This document shows, piece after piece, positions 52,771-60,839 of a stretch of 64,000 nucleotides of DNA. The translations under genes and the position numbers were made by a program. Within the stretch, counting starts at the first letter, position 1, and each line of letters starts with the position of its first letter. Below the pieces are notes generated by a model. The model was given only the letters and a program-made list of their open reading frames with translations, ran no database searches and was not told the DNA's origin. This DNA comes from Avimicrobium caecorum (lineage in GTDB: Bacteria > Bacillota > Clostridia > Oscillospirales > Ruminococcaceae): positions 39,018 to 103,017 of the forward strand of contig CAJFNJ010000014.1 in the NCBI GenBank assembly GCA_904394705.1, read 5' to 3'.

Positions 52771-54033
52771 TCATGCCTCCTTTTTGAAACTCTGGATCAG
52801 CGGCACCAGGATCAGTGCCACCAGTCCGGCAGTAAATCCGTTGTTGTAGAGGTTGAGCCCGCCATATACCGACCCCACGGTGGTGACAATGGCACAGTGG
52901 AGCATTCCGGCGATGATTCCCCACACCACGCCGAACTGTCCGGCGATGGGAGCCAGTCCCATGCCGAAGAGAGCTGCCAGCTGGATGGAGGGGTCAGCGG
53001 GCTGGTAGCGGAGCAGCAGGGTAGCGGCCCAGATTCCGGCAACAATGGGGGCGCAATTTTTCGGGTGCATACCAAAGGCGGCAAAGCCCATGATGGTGAT
53101 GACACCGCCCAGGGTAGGGCCGTTGAGGTCGCCGCCCACCAGCCAGAGCCAGCCGATTGCCAGCAGTCCCATGACTGCCATGTTCATAAAGGTCGGGCCG
53201 ACACCGTCCATAAAGACGAAGTCTGCCACAGCCCGGCCCGAGTGGCGGGTGATGCGTCCGAGCCGGCGCAGTTCCCGGTCGGAGAGGAGCCAGCCCCAGA
53301 CAAACAGCAGCACCAGGGCACCCAGGCAGAGCCTGGTGAGCAGCGGCGGGAAGCCCTTCTGCCAGATCATCACGCTGCCGCTGTCCAGCTGAAAGCCCCG
53401 GAGCACCGACATCAGCGCAATGGCCACAAATCCGGCGGCAAAGCCCACATTGAAGAGGTTGTAACCCATGTGGAAGGAGGCGGTATGCGGCGCCAGGGCA
53501 GGCATCACAAAGCCGATGACCACGCCGATTCCAGCCGCGGCAGCGACCCGCAGCCACAGGGCGGTACTCAGGGCATTATAGAGGAAGGACACAAAGGGCG
53601 CCAGACAGGTGGAGAACAGCCCGATGACGATATACTTGTTCCACTTTTCCTTCTGATAGCGGGCGAAGAGCCAGTTGCCGAACAGGATGGGCAGGCAGTT
53701 CACCAGATTTTTGCCGAACAGCGCAAATCCGCCCATGATGAGAATGGCAGCCACGCTCAGACCGCTGTAAGTGAGTCCCAGCCGGCGGGTGAGCAGCAGG
53801 GAAGCCAGGGTTACCAGTCCGGCATTGAGCATGGCAGCGCCCATGCCGCCGATGACAAAGTAGTCGGAGATGAGCACATCCGGCGAGCGATGAATCGCTG
53901 CCAGACCGGGCAGCAGGGTGTCCCAGGGGGAGAGCACCAGTCCGCAGACGAGCAAAAAGACAGAAAATGCCAGCATCATGCGCCAGAGCAGCTCTGAGGG
54001 TTTGTGTTTGAGGGGGTGTTCAAAATGTTTCAT
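52771..54033 (-). CDS. DUF1576 polytopic membrane protein
   Basis: A 420-aa protein with about 12 membrane helices in two similar halves (AALNAGLVTLASLLL-type and GYNLFNVGFAAGFVAIALM; GGLNLYNNGFTAGLVALIL). The family is DUF1576; its function is unknown, and a transporter is likely from the topology. The start overlaps the metallopeptidase stop (ATGA). Confidence 0.78.
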   Translation of the reverse strand: MKHFEHPLKHKPSELLWRMMLAFSVFLLVCGLVLSPWDTLLPGLAAIHRSPDVLISDYFVIGGMGAAMLNAGLVTLASLLLTRRLGLTYSGLSVAAILIMGGFALFGKNLVNCLPILFGNWLFARYQKEKWNKYIVIGLFSTCLAPFVSFLYNALSTALWLRVAAAAGIGVVIGFVMPALAPHTASFHMGYNLFNVGFAAGFVAIALMSVLRGFQLDSGSVMIWQKGFPPLLTRLCLGALVLLFVWGWLLSDRELRRLGRITRHSGRAVADFVFMDGVGPTFMNMAVMGLLAIGWLWLVGGDLNGPTLGGVITIMGFAAFGMHPKNCAPIVAGIWAATLLLRYQPADPSIQLAALFGMGLAPIAGQFGVVWGIIAGMLHCAIVTTVGSVYGGLNLYNNGFTAGLVALILVPLIQSFKKEA

Positions 54034-54740
54034 GCGGGCTCCTTTGGTGTGGGGTGAACCGGCGGACGGAGCATCGCCTGCCGGCGGGGATAGTCGGGGA
54101 GAAGGCGTTCTGTCGCCTGATAGAAGGCGGCGGAGTGGTTGGGCACTGCCAGATGGGCCAGTTCATGGGCTGCCACACCCTCAATGGCTTCAGGCGGCAG
54201 ATGCGCCAGCCGGGTGCTGAAATGCAGTTCTCCGGTGCGGGGATTGCAGCTCCCCCAGCGGGAGGTCATCAGCCGCAGCCGGAGCTCACCCGGACGGCGG
54301 GGACAGAACGCCGCCAGCCGGGGCACCAGACCGGCGATCATCTCCCGGAGCACCGGTTCCAGCTGACGGTTCAGCCATCGGGTGAGCCGGGGGTCCCGGG
54401 AGGAGAGGGGCGCCGGAAAGGGTAAGGAGAGTTCCCCGTCCCGGAGTGTGATCTCCCCGGTCGCTCCCAGCCGCAGCCGGTACGGGACGCCGAACAGCCA
54501 GAACCGGTCGCCGTCCTGGTACTCCGCGGGGATCTGCAGGTATTCCGGACGGCAGCCCAGCCGCTGCCGGGCCTGACGGATGCGGTCGGCATTCTGCTCC
54601 ACAAAGCGGTCGGCCTCCGCCAGTGTGACCCGCTTGGGAATGGACACCGTCACGCTGCCGTCGGGACGCAGCCGCAGGTTGAGGTTTTTCACAGCCTTGC
54701 GGGTCAGCTCATATTCAATTCCGCCGGCACAGCGCTTCAT
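54030..54740 (-). CDS. YgjP-like zinc metallopeptidase (M48-type, DUF45)
   Basis: A 236-aa cytoplasmic protein. The zinc motif is HELAHLAVPNHSAAFY (HExxH plus downstream His), preceded by LRLMTSRWGSCNPRTGELHFS, which is typical of YgjP/WLM-like peptidases. Substrates are unknown. It starts the leftward three-gene operon. Confidence 0.85.
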   Translation of the reverse strand: MKRCAGGIEYELTRKAVKNLNLRLRPDGSVTVSIPKRVTLAEADRFVEQNADRIRQARQRLGCRPEYLQIPAEYQDGDRFWLFGVPYRLRLGATGEITLRDGELSLPFPAPLSSRDPRLTRWLNRQLEPVLREMIAGLVPRLAAFCPRRPGELRLRLMTSRWGSCNPRTGELHFSTRLAHLPPEAIEGVAAHELAHLAVPNHSAAFYQATERLLPDYPRRQAMLRPPVHPTPKEPA

Positions 54741-54774
54741 GTTCCCGCTCCTTCCACTGATGATATACCATTTC

Positions 54775-54803
54775 AGTATACCAGAAAGTCTGCCCTCTGT
54801 CCC
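54775..54803 (-). promoter_or_regulatory. Extended -10 promoter for the metallopeptidase operon
   Basis: Minus strand: GGGACA, 17 bases, TATACT, with TGG just before the -10. Confidence 0.4.
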
Positions 54804-54857
54804 CAGGTTTTAACAAAAAATCCGGGGAGAAATTTTGGTTTTTTCCGGCACGGCCTA

Positions 54858-54898
54858 AAATAAAAAGGACAGACGCCGGTGCTGGGCATCTGTCCTTT
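54858..54898 (-). terminator. Terminator of the murT-gatD operon
   Basis: Minus strand: AAAGGACAGA, 15 bases, TCTGTCCTTTTT. Confidence 0.75.
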
Positions 54899-54913
54899 GC
54901 TGTATTGTACGGG

Positions 54914-55630
54914 TTACTGCAGGTCGCCGAATTCTGCCAGGGTGATCTCCAGCGCACGCTCCTGCAGGCTGAGATCCAGCCCGGAGCAGTCCTCCCCGGT
55001 GATGCGATGGAGTACCTCCCGCAGCAGGGCGGGATTGCGCACCAGTACCGGGCCCATCTGCCAGGTGCCGAAGAAGTCCCGGTAGAGGGTGCCTTCGGTG
55101 CCGTTCGGGGTTTCGCCGTCGCCGGGGCCGCGCAGCACCTTGAAGAGCGGATACGGGTTTTCCCCGGTGAGGTGGGAAGTGCGGTTGACAAAGCCGTAGC
55201 AGCGCACCGACTCATCAAATACCGGACGGGATACCACATCACCGGTAAACACCTTGCCGGTTTCGGTACCGTGGTAAGGGAAAAGTCCGATGCCGGTTTC
55301 CTCACCGTCCGGGGTCTGGAAGCTGCCGCCGAACAGGAACCGGGCATTGCCGGTGACCAGGAACACGGTGCCGTTTTCCACCGCCGCAGTGATGGCATCC
55401 GCATACTGCCGGAAGTGGGGAGCTGCCGCCGCCAGATTTCTGGCCTTGCCGTGCCCGATGTAGATGAAATCATAGCCTGTCGGGTCGATGGGTTCGCCCA
55501 GCTGCACCTCGGTGACAGCCGACTCATAGCCCAGCTGTGCCGCAGCCCGGCGCACCGCTGTCACATTGGTATAGTCGCCGTACAGATCCAGCAGATCGCT
55601 GTACAGATGCAGGATTTTCAGTTCCTTCAT
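54914..55630 (-). CDS. gatD: GatD-like glutamine amidotransferase lacking catalytic residues
   Basis: A 238-aa CobB/CobQ-type amidotransferase partner of MurT (KILHLYSDLLDLYGDYTNVTAVRRAAAQLG). In active GatD the nucleophile lies in a CGGYQ motif; here it reads VTGNARFLFGG, with Thr93 in the Cys place. The catalytic His of GTYLHGP is also changed: GTWQMGPVLVRNP, Met192. The protein therefore should not release ammonia from glutamine. It overlaps the MurT stop by one base. It may be a structural subunit, or MurT uses free ammonia. The MurT partner looks intact. Confidence 0.85.
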   Translation of the reverse strand: MKELKILHLYSDLLDLYGDYTNVTAVRRAAAQLGYESAVTEVQLGEPIDPTGYDFIYIGHGKARNLAAAAPHFRQYADAITAAVENGTVFLVTGNARFLFGGSFQTPDGEETGIGLFPYHGTETGKVFTGDVVSRPVFDESVRCYGFVNRTSHLTGENPYPLFKVLRGPGDGETPNGTEGTLYRDFFGTWQMGPVLVRNPALLREVLHRITGEDCSGLDLSLQERALEITLAEFGDLQ

Positions 55631-56940
55631 TACCGCAGCACCTCCAGAATACCGTCCTCATCGCCGAAGGCCGAAGCAGCCAGCACCCAGATGGTGCCCT
55701 CACTGCGCTTCATGGCCTCCCGGAGCTTGGAGTTGTCGTCCTCAATGATCATGTGGTCCCGGTCAAAGCCAGCCAGTTCCAGCCGGACTGCCAGATCATA
55801 GGCCCGGCTGCCCGAGCAGACCACCCAGTCCACCTGACCCACCAGCCGTTCGAAGGCCACATCATAGAGCCAGGAGATATCCTTGTCATCGGTGTAGATG
55901 ACATTGTTGACATAGAGTGCCACAGTCTTGGGGCTCTCCTTGGTGAGCACATAGGCGATGTTCTGATCCAGCGAAACAGGGTTCTGCTTGGTGAGCATCA
56001 GAATGGCCTTGCGTCCGTCCACATTGAACTCATCATACCGTTCCCGGCTGACCTCAAAGGTACCGGCAGCGGCAATGGCCTTTTCCAGCGGCAGGCCGGC
56101 AGTACAGCAGACTGCCACGGCGGCGGTGGTGTTCATAAAGTGGAAGGGAGTGGGGTAGTTCACATGGGCAGGCAGGCCGTTGATGGTGAAGTCCCCGGTT
56201 TCAAAGTCCACCTGATCGGACAGATAGTCCGGCGTGGGGGTATGATAGCCGCAGGTGGGGCAGTGGAAGCTGCCGATGTGGTTGTAGTGGAAGAAATCAT
56301 ATTCCATCTTGCCGAAGCACCGGGGGCAGACCTTGGCGTCATGGGTGAGGTGCAGGCAGGTATCGGTGGAACGGGAAGTGCGTGCCATGCCGAAGGTGAC
56401 ATTGTCGCTGCGTCCGTCGCCCAGCTGCTGGGAGATGGGGTCATCGGCATTGAGCACCAGACGGCGGGCATGGGGCACGGCTTCGGAGATCTTAGCCAGG
56501 ATAATATCCGGGTTGCCATTGCGCACCACCTGATCCCGGAGCAGATTGTTCACCAGGAATATATCCAGCGGGATCTGGGAAAAGACAATGGGGGTAAAGC
56601 GTTCGTCCACTTCCAGCACCACAAAGTCACTGCGGACCCGACCGCCCAGGGTACAGTGTTCCAACAGGGTGGTGGCAACACCGGCAGCCAGATTGGAACC
56701 CTCGGTGTTGTTGATGACGGTATAGCCATTTTCCCGGAGGATATGGGCCACCAGGTTCTGGGTGGTGGTTTTTCCGTTGGAACCGGTCACAGCGATGACC
56801 TTTCCATCAAACTTCATCTTCTTCAGGAACGCGTGGTCCAGTCGGAGGGCAATACGCCCGGGCAGGGTGGTGGAGCGTCCGATGAATTTACCGGCAAACC
56901 GCACCAGCCGTCCCAAAATTACGGCAAGAGCAAATCTCAC
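55630..56940 (-). CDS. murT: Mur ligase family protein MurT (lipid II amidation)
   Basis: A 436-aa protein: membrane-proximal helix, Mur ligase ATPase with VTGSNGKTTTQNLVAHIL, a Cys4 zinc ribbon (CPRCFGKMEYDFF ... CPTCGY), and the C-terminal DUF1727 domain that binds GatD. With GatD it amidates D-glutamate of lipid II to D-isoglutamine. Length and motifs are normal for Gram-positive MurT. Confidence 0.93.
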   Translation of the reverse strand: MRFALAVILGRLVRFAGKFIGRSTTLPGRIALRLDHAFLKKMKFDGKVIAVTGSNGKTTTQNLVAHILRENGYTVINNTEGSNLAAGVATTLLEHCTLGGRVRSDFVVLEVDERFTPIVFSQIPLDIFLVNNLLRDQVVRNGNPDIILAKISEAVPHARRLVLNADDPISQQLGDGRSDNVTFGMARTSRSTDTCLHLTHDAKVCPRCFGKMEYDFFHYNHIGSFHCPTCGYHTPTPDYLSDQVDFETGDFTINGLPAHVNYPTPFHFMNTTAAVAVCCTAGLPLEKAIAAAGTFEVSRERYDEFNVDGRKAILMLTKQNPVSLDQNIAYVLTKESPKTVALYVNNVIYTDDKDISWLYDVAFERLVGQVDWVVCSGSRAYDLAVRLELAGFDRDHMIIEDDNSKLREAMKRSEGTIWVLAASAFGDEDGILEVLR

Positions 56941-57119
56941 GCTGTTTCACTTCCTTTTCAAAACAGTTTTCAGTTGCAGTTTCCAGGGTCAGACAACTTT
57001 TTTATTATATCCCCAACCAGAGCGGATTGCAAGCCGAAAGCCCGGTCTTTGCGCACCAAACCGACCGTTTGACAATAGTATGGAATATCCCGCATCCGGA
57101 AAGGAGGGACAACGATCCT

Positions 57120-57761
57120 TTGGAACTTCAATCACTTCTGATCCTGTTTGGGATTTCCGCGGCGGCCTCCATGGACAGCTTTTCGGCTGTGCTGGCATAC
57201 AGTGCCGCCGGCATCCATATACCGCCCCGGTCGGTCTGGACCCTGGGACTGGTCAGCGGCGGCCTGCTGGGACTGTCGGTGCTGGCGGGCAGCCGGCTGG
57301 GAGCGCTGGGCGCTGTGGCGCAGATCGCCGGTGCTGTGCTGCTGATCCTGCTGGGCGCCGGCAAGCTGGCGGGGAGCTGGCTGCGGAGTCTGGCTGCCCG
57401 GCTGGCAGAACAGGGTCCCTATACATTCTCGGCATGGGACCTGCGGTTTATGCTGTCGGTCTATGCCGATCCCACCCGGGCCGACGCGGACCGCTCCGGC
57501 GATCTCACCGTCCGGGAGGCAGCTCTGCTGGCAGCGGTGCTGTCGGTGGACGGCATTGCCACCGGCTTGGGGGCGGGTCCGGGTCTGGAACTGGCCTGGG
57601 CTGCTGTGCCGGTGGCAGTGCTGTGCAGTCTGCTGGCGGTGGTAGCCGGACAGTGCTCCGGGCATCTGCTGCGGCAGAAGGCCTCCGTAACACCCGATTC
57701 CCTCGGGGCGGCGCTTCTGGTGCTCATGGGGCTGATCCGGCTGGCAGGTCAGGCAACATAA
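57120..57761 (+). CDS. MntP/YtaF-like membrane protein
   Basis: A 213-aa protein with six predicted helices. It shows LFGISAAASMDSFSAVLAYSAAGI and ADADRSGDLTVREAALLAAVLSVDGIATGLGAG, close to YtaF sporulation membrane proteins and to MntP manganese exporters (aspartates in the helices). TTG 57120 is chosen as AAGGAGGG lies 11 bases upstream. The N-terminal reading beyond it is not conserved. Confidence 0.75.
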   Translation: MELQSLLILFGISAAASMDSFSAVLAYSAAGIHIPPRSVWTLGLVSGGLLGLSVLAGSRLGALGAVAQIAGAVLLILLGAGKLAGSWLRSLAARLAEQGPYTFSAWDLRFMLSVYADPTRADADRSGDLTVREAALLAAVLSVDGIATGLGAGPGLELAWAAVPVAVLCSLLAVVAGQCSGHLLRQKASVTPDSLGAALLVLMGLIRLAGQAT

Positions 57762-57887
57762 CGGGCGGATTCTGTGTGTTTTTAAGTCGATCGACAAAAT
57801 CATGCCCAAAATCCTATCGAAATAATTGTAAACTTTTATTGAATGAATGTGGATGGGCTTTCTCTGTAAAACCGCATCATCAAGCCA

Positions 57888-57924
57888 AAATCCCCGGTTC
57901 TTCCAAGCGGAAAACCGGGGATTT
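57888..57924. terminator. Hairpin between YtaF-like and TetR genes
   Basis: Perfect 12-base arms AAATCCCCGGTT and AACCGGGGATTT, loop 13 bases; T run weak. The A/T flanks may serve either strand. Confidence 0.55.
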
Positions 57925-58001
57925 CTATATTTATGAACAACTTGTAACCTAAAGCAACACTTTTTGAAAAAACTGACCCTTGTATTTTTGCTGCCGGACG
58001 A

Positions 58002-58616
58002 TTATGATTCCAAGTACAGAGGAGATGACAGGTACAAAAGCTCCCCGATGTGTTCCGCGTTGCGCTGGATCAGTTCTGTGATCACAACCAGGGAATCCTC
58101 CCGGGGATTGGCAGCCCATTGCTCCAGCACAGCCATCATGCCGCCGCTGATGAATTCCGCGGCATAGAGGAACTGTTCCCGGTCAAACACCGGCTCGGCC
58201 TGGTCCAGGCTCTGAATCAGCAGCTGAATGATGCGGTCTTTGATTTTGATGAGGAGACGGTTATGTTCTCCTGACAGGATCAAAAGCCGCATATTCTGTT
58301 GGTTGAGAATCAGCTCATTGCCCAGCATCCGGAAAAAATCCTTCAGGATCTGTGGATTCCGGGCAGGCTGTCCGGTGAGCCACAGGCCGAAGATCTGCCC
58401 GACAAAATCGTCCTCCACTTCTGCGAGGACGGCATCCATCCCTTCAAAATGGCTGTAAAAGGTCTTGCGGTTGATGCCGGCTTCCTGTGCCAGTTCAGTG
58501 ACAGTGATGTCCTCAAAGGACTTTTCACTCATCAGCTGAAGCAGGGAACTTTTGATCCGGGCATGGGTCCGTTCCCGGCGCTGCTGCCGGCTGTGGACCG
58601 TCAGGCTGGTCTGCAT
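58002..58616 (-). CDS. TetR-family regulator
   Basis: A 204-aa repressor-type protein. The HTH is at residues 18-62 (RIKSSLLQLMSEKSFEDITVTELAQEAGINRKTFYSHFEGMDAVL); the rest is the ligand-binding helical domain. ATG 58616 follows GAGGGAGG. It is divergent from the RND exporter with only 54 bases between them, so it probably controls that operon and itself. Confidence 0.88.
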   Translation of the reverse strand: MQTSLTVHSRQQRRERTHARIKSSLLQLMSEKSFEDITVTELAQEAGINRKTFYSHFEGMDAVLAEVEDDFVGQIFGLWLTGQPARNPQILKDFFRMLGNELILNQQNMRLLILSGEHNRLLIKIKDRIIQLLIQSLDQAEPVFDREQFLYAAEFISGGMMAVLEQWAANPREDSLVVITELIQRNAEHIGELLYLSSPLYLES

Positions 58617-58670
58617 GCTGTTGCCTCCCTCTGTATGAGTCTCAATGATCGGAAAGGGGACTGTTCTGTT

Positions 58671-60833
58671 ATGTCCCAAAAGACAGAAAATACCTTTGTA
58701 GACCGCATTATTGATGTGGTCATTCACCGGCGCCGCATGGTGGAAAAAGTCTTTGCGGTGCTGGTGCTCCTCTCTATTGTAGCGAATTTCTTTATTCCCA
58801 TCAACTATGACCTCACCGAATATCTGCCCGACTGGGCGCCCACCATGCAGGGCATCAACCGCATGGAGGAGAGCTTCGGCTACCCGGGTACTGCCCGGGT
58901 GATGATCGATGATGTTACCATGACACAGGCCGGTGCCTATCAGCGCCAGCTTTCGGAGATCGAAGGGGTGGACAGCGTGAGCTGGCTGCCGGGCGGCAAT
59001 GCCTATCTGCCGGAATCCTTCCTCACTGTGGGGGACATTTCCGACTACTACAAGGACAACAGCGCCATCATGGATGTGATCTTCACCTATGGGGATTCAG
59101 ACCCCCGCACCTATGAAGCCATCGATTCCATGAAGGAACTGCTGGGGGAGAAGGGGCATTACAGCGGCCCCGCCATCGAAAACAAAACCCTGGAGGAGAG
59201 TATCTCCCGGGAGATGCCGATGATCATGGCAGCCGGTGTTGTGGTGATCTTTGCGGTACTGGCGATCACAACCACCTCCTGGTTTGAGCCGGTGCTCTTC
59301 CTGTTCACCATGGGCCTCGCCATTATCCTCAACATGGGCACCAATATCATCTTTGGGCAGATCTCCTTCCTCTCCCATGGTATCGTGGCGGTCATTCAGC
59401 TGGCAGTGGCGATGGATTACTCCATCTTCCTGCTGCACAGCTTCACTGCCCAGAAACAGAAGGGCCTCCCCGATGAGGAGGCCATGGCGGCAGCGCTTCA
59501 TCAGGCGGTGGATTCCATCGTGTCCAGCGGCGTCACCACCATCGTGGGCTTTGTGGCGCTGGCTCTGATGCGCTTTACCATCGGCCGGGACCTGGGCTTT
59601 GTGCTCGCCAAGGGCATTGTGTGCAGCCTGGCAACGGTGCTGATTCTCATGCCTGCCCTGATCCTGCGCTTCCAGGACCGCATCCGCAAGACCCAGCACC
59701 GCTCCTTTGTGCCGTCCATGGACGGCTTTGCCCGGAAGCTGTTCCGGGGGCGCAAGGTGCTGGCAGTGGCAGTGCTGCTGGTGATCGTCCCGGCCTATGT
59801 GGCACAGAATATGATTGACTTCAAATACGGCACCTCGGCTGTGGGGTGCAGCGAAGGCACCCAGAGCTATGAGGACCTCCAGCTCATGGAGGAGCGGTTC
59901 GGCAAGAGCAATATGCTGCTGGTGCTGGTGCCCCAGTCCGACCTGGCAGTGGAACGGGCCTTTACCGAGGAGCTGGAACAGCAGCCCTTTGTCCGCTCGG
60001 TGACCTCCCTGGACGGCATGCTGCCCGAGGGAGTGCCGGAGAGCTTCCTGCCGGAGGATCTCACCAGCCAGCTCCACAACGACGGATACAGCCGGATCAT
60101 CACCACCCTGCGCACCGAGAGTGAAAGCGACTATGCCTTCCAGTGCACCGATGCGGTCCGGGCCATCGCCGACAAATACTATGACGAGAGCTACTTTGTG
60201 GGCACCACACCCGCCACCCAGGATATGAAGGAGATCATCTCCGGCGACTATGGCATCGTCAACGGCATCTCCATTCTGGGTGTAGTGCTGGTGGTCTATG
60301 TCACCTTCCGGTCGGGCGCCATGGCGCTGACGGTCATTGTCCCCATCGAGATCGCCATCTTCCTCAATATGGCAGTGCCCTATCTCCGGGGCGAGGAGCT
60401 CACCTTCATGGGCTACCTGATGGTGAGCAGCATGCAGCTGGGCGCCACGGTGGACTATTCCATTCTGCTGACCAACAACTATCTGGAGCTGCGCAGCCAG
60501 ATCGAGGATAAAAAGGAGGCTGCCATTGCCGCCATTTCCCGGAGCTGTGTTTCGATTCTCACCTCGGGCGGCGTGCTGACCCTGGTGGGCTATGCCCTCT
60601 ATTTTGTATCGAGTATTTCCGCCATCGGCGATATGGGACACCTCATCGGACGGGGCGCGATTTTCAGCATGATTCTGGTGCTGGGCTTCCTGCCGCTTCT
60701 GCTGACACTGGTGGATAAGCAGATCTTCAAGGATCAGCAGCGGTTTGAGGCACGGAGCGAACGCCTGCAGAAACGCATTGAAGAAGAACGCATCAAACGA
60801 AGCAGCCGGCTGCCTGCCGGAAGCGAGGAGTGA
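58671..60833 (+). CDS. RND/MMPL-superfamily exporter
   Basis: A 720-aa transporter with two sets of about six helices, each with an external loop. It contains two MMPL-type cores: GIVAVIQLAVAMDYSIFLLHS and STMQLGATVDYSILLTNNYLE-like segments with the paired aspartate. It probably exports lipids or hydrophobic compounds with the proton gradient. The ATG at 58671 follows AAAGGGG. Confidence 0.88.
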   Translation: MSQKTENTFVDRIIDVVIHRRRMVEKVFAVLVLLSIVANFFIPINYDLTEYLPDWAPTMQGINRMEESFGYPGTARVMIDDVTMTQAGAYQRQLSEIEGVDSVSWLPGGNAYLPESFLTVGDISDYYKDNSAIMDVIFTYGDSDPRTYEAIDSMKELLGEKGHYSGPAIENKTLEESISREMPMIMAAGVVVIFAVLAITTTSWFEPVLFLFTMGLAIILNMGTNIIFGQISFLSHGIVAVIQLAVAMDYSIFLLHSFTAQKQKGLPDEEAMAAALHQAVDSIVSSGVTTIVGFVALALMRFTIGRDLGFVLAKGIVCSLATVLILMPALILRFQDRIRKTQHRSFVPSMDGFARKLFRGRKVLAVAVLLVIVPAYVAQNMIDFKYGTSAVGCSEGTQSYEDLQLMEERFGKSNMLLVLVPQSDLAVERAFTEELEQQPFVRSVTSLDGMLPEGVPESFLPEDLTSQLHNDGYSRIITTLRTESESDYAFQCTDAVRAIADKYYDESYFVGTTPATQDMKEIISGDYGIVNGISILGVVLVVYVTFRSGAMALTVIVPIEIAIFLNMAVPYLRGEELTFMGYLMVSSMQLGATVDYSILLTNNYLELRSQIEDKKEAAIAAISRSCVSILTSGGVLTLVGYALYFVSSISAIGDMGHLIGRGAIFSMILVLGFLPLLLTLVDKQIFKDQQRFEARSERLQKRIEEERIKRSSRLPAGSEE

Positions 60834-60839
60834 ACGGAT

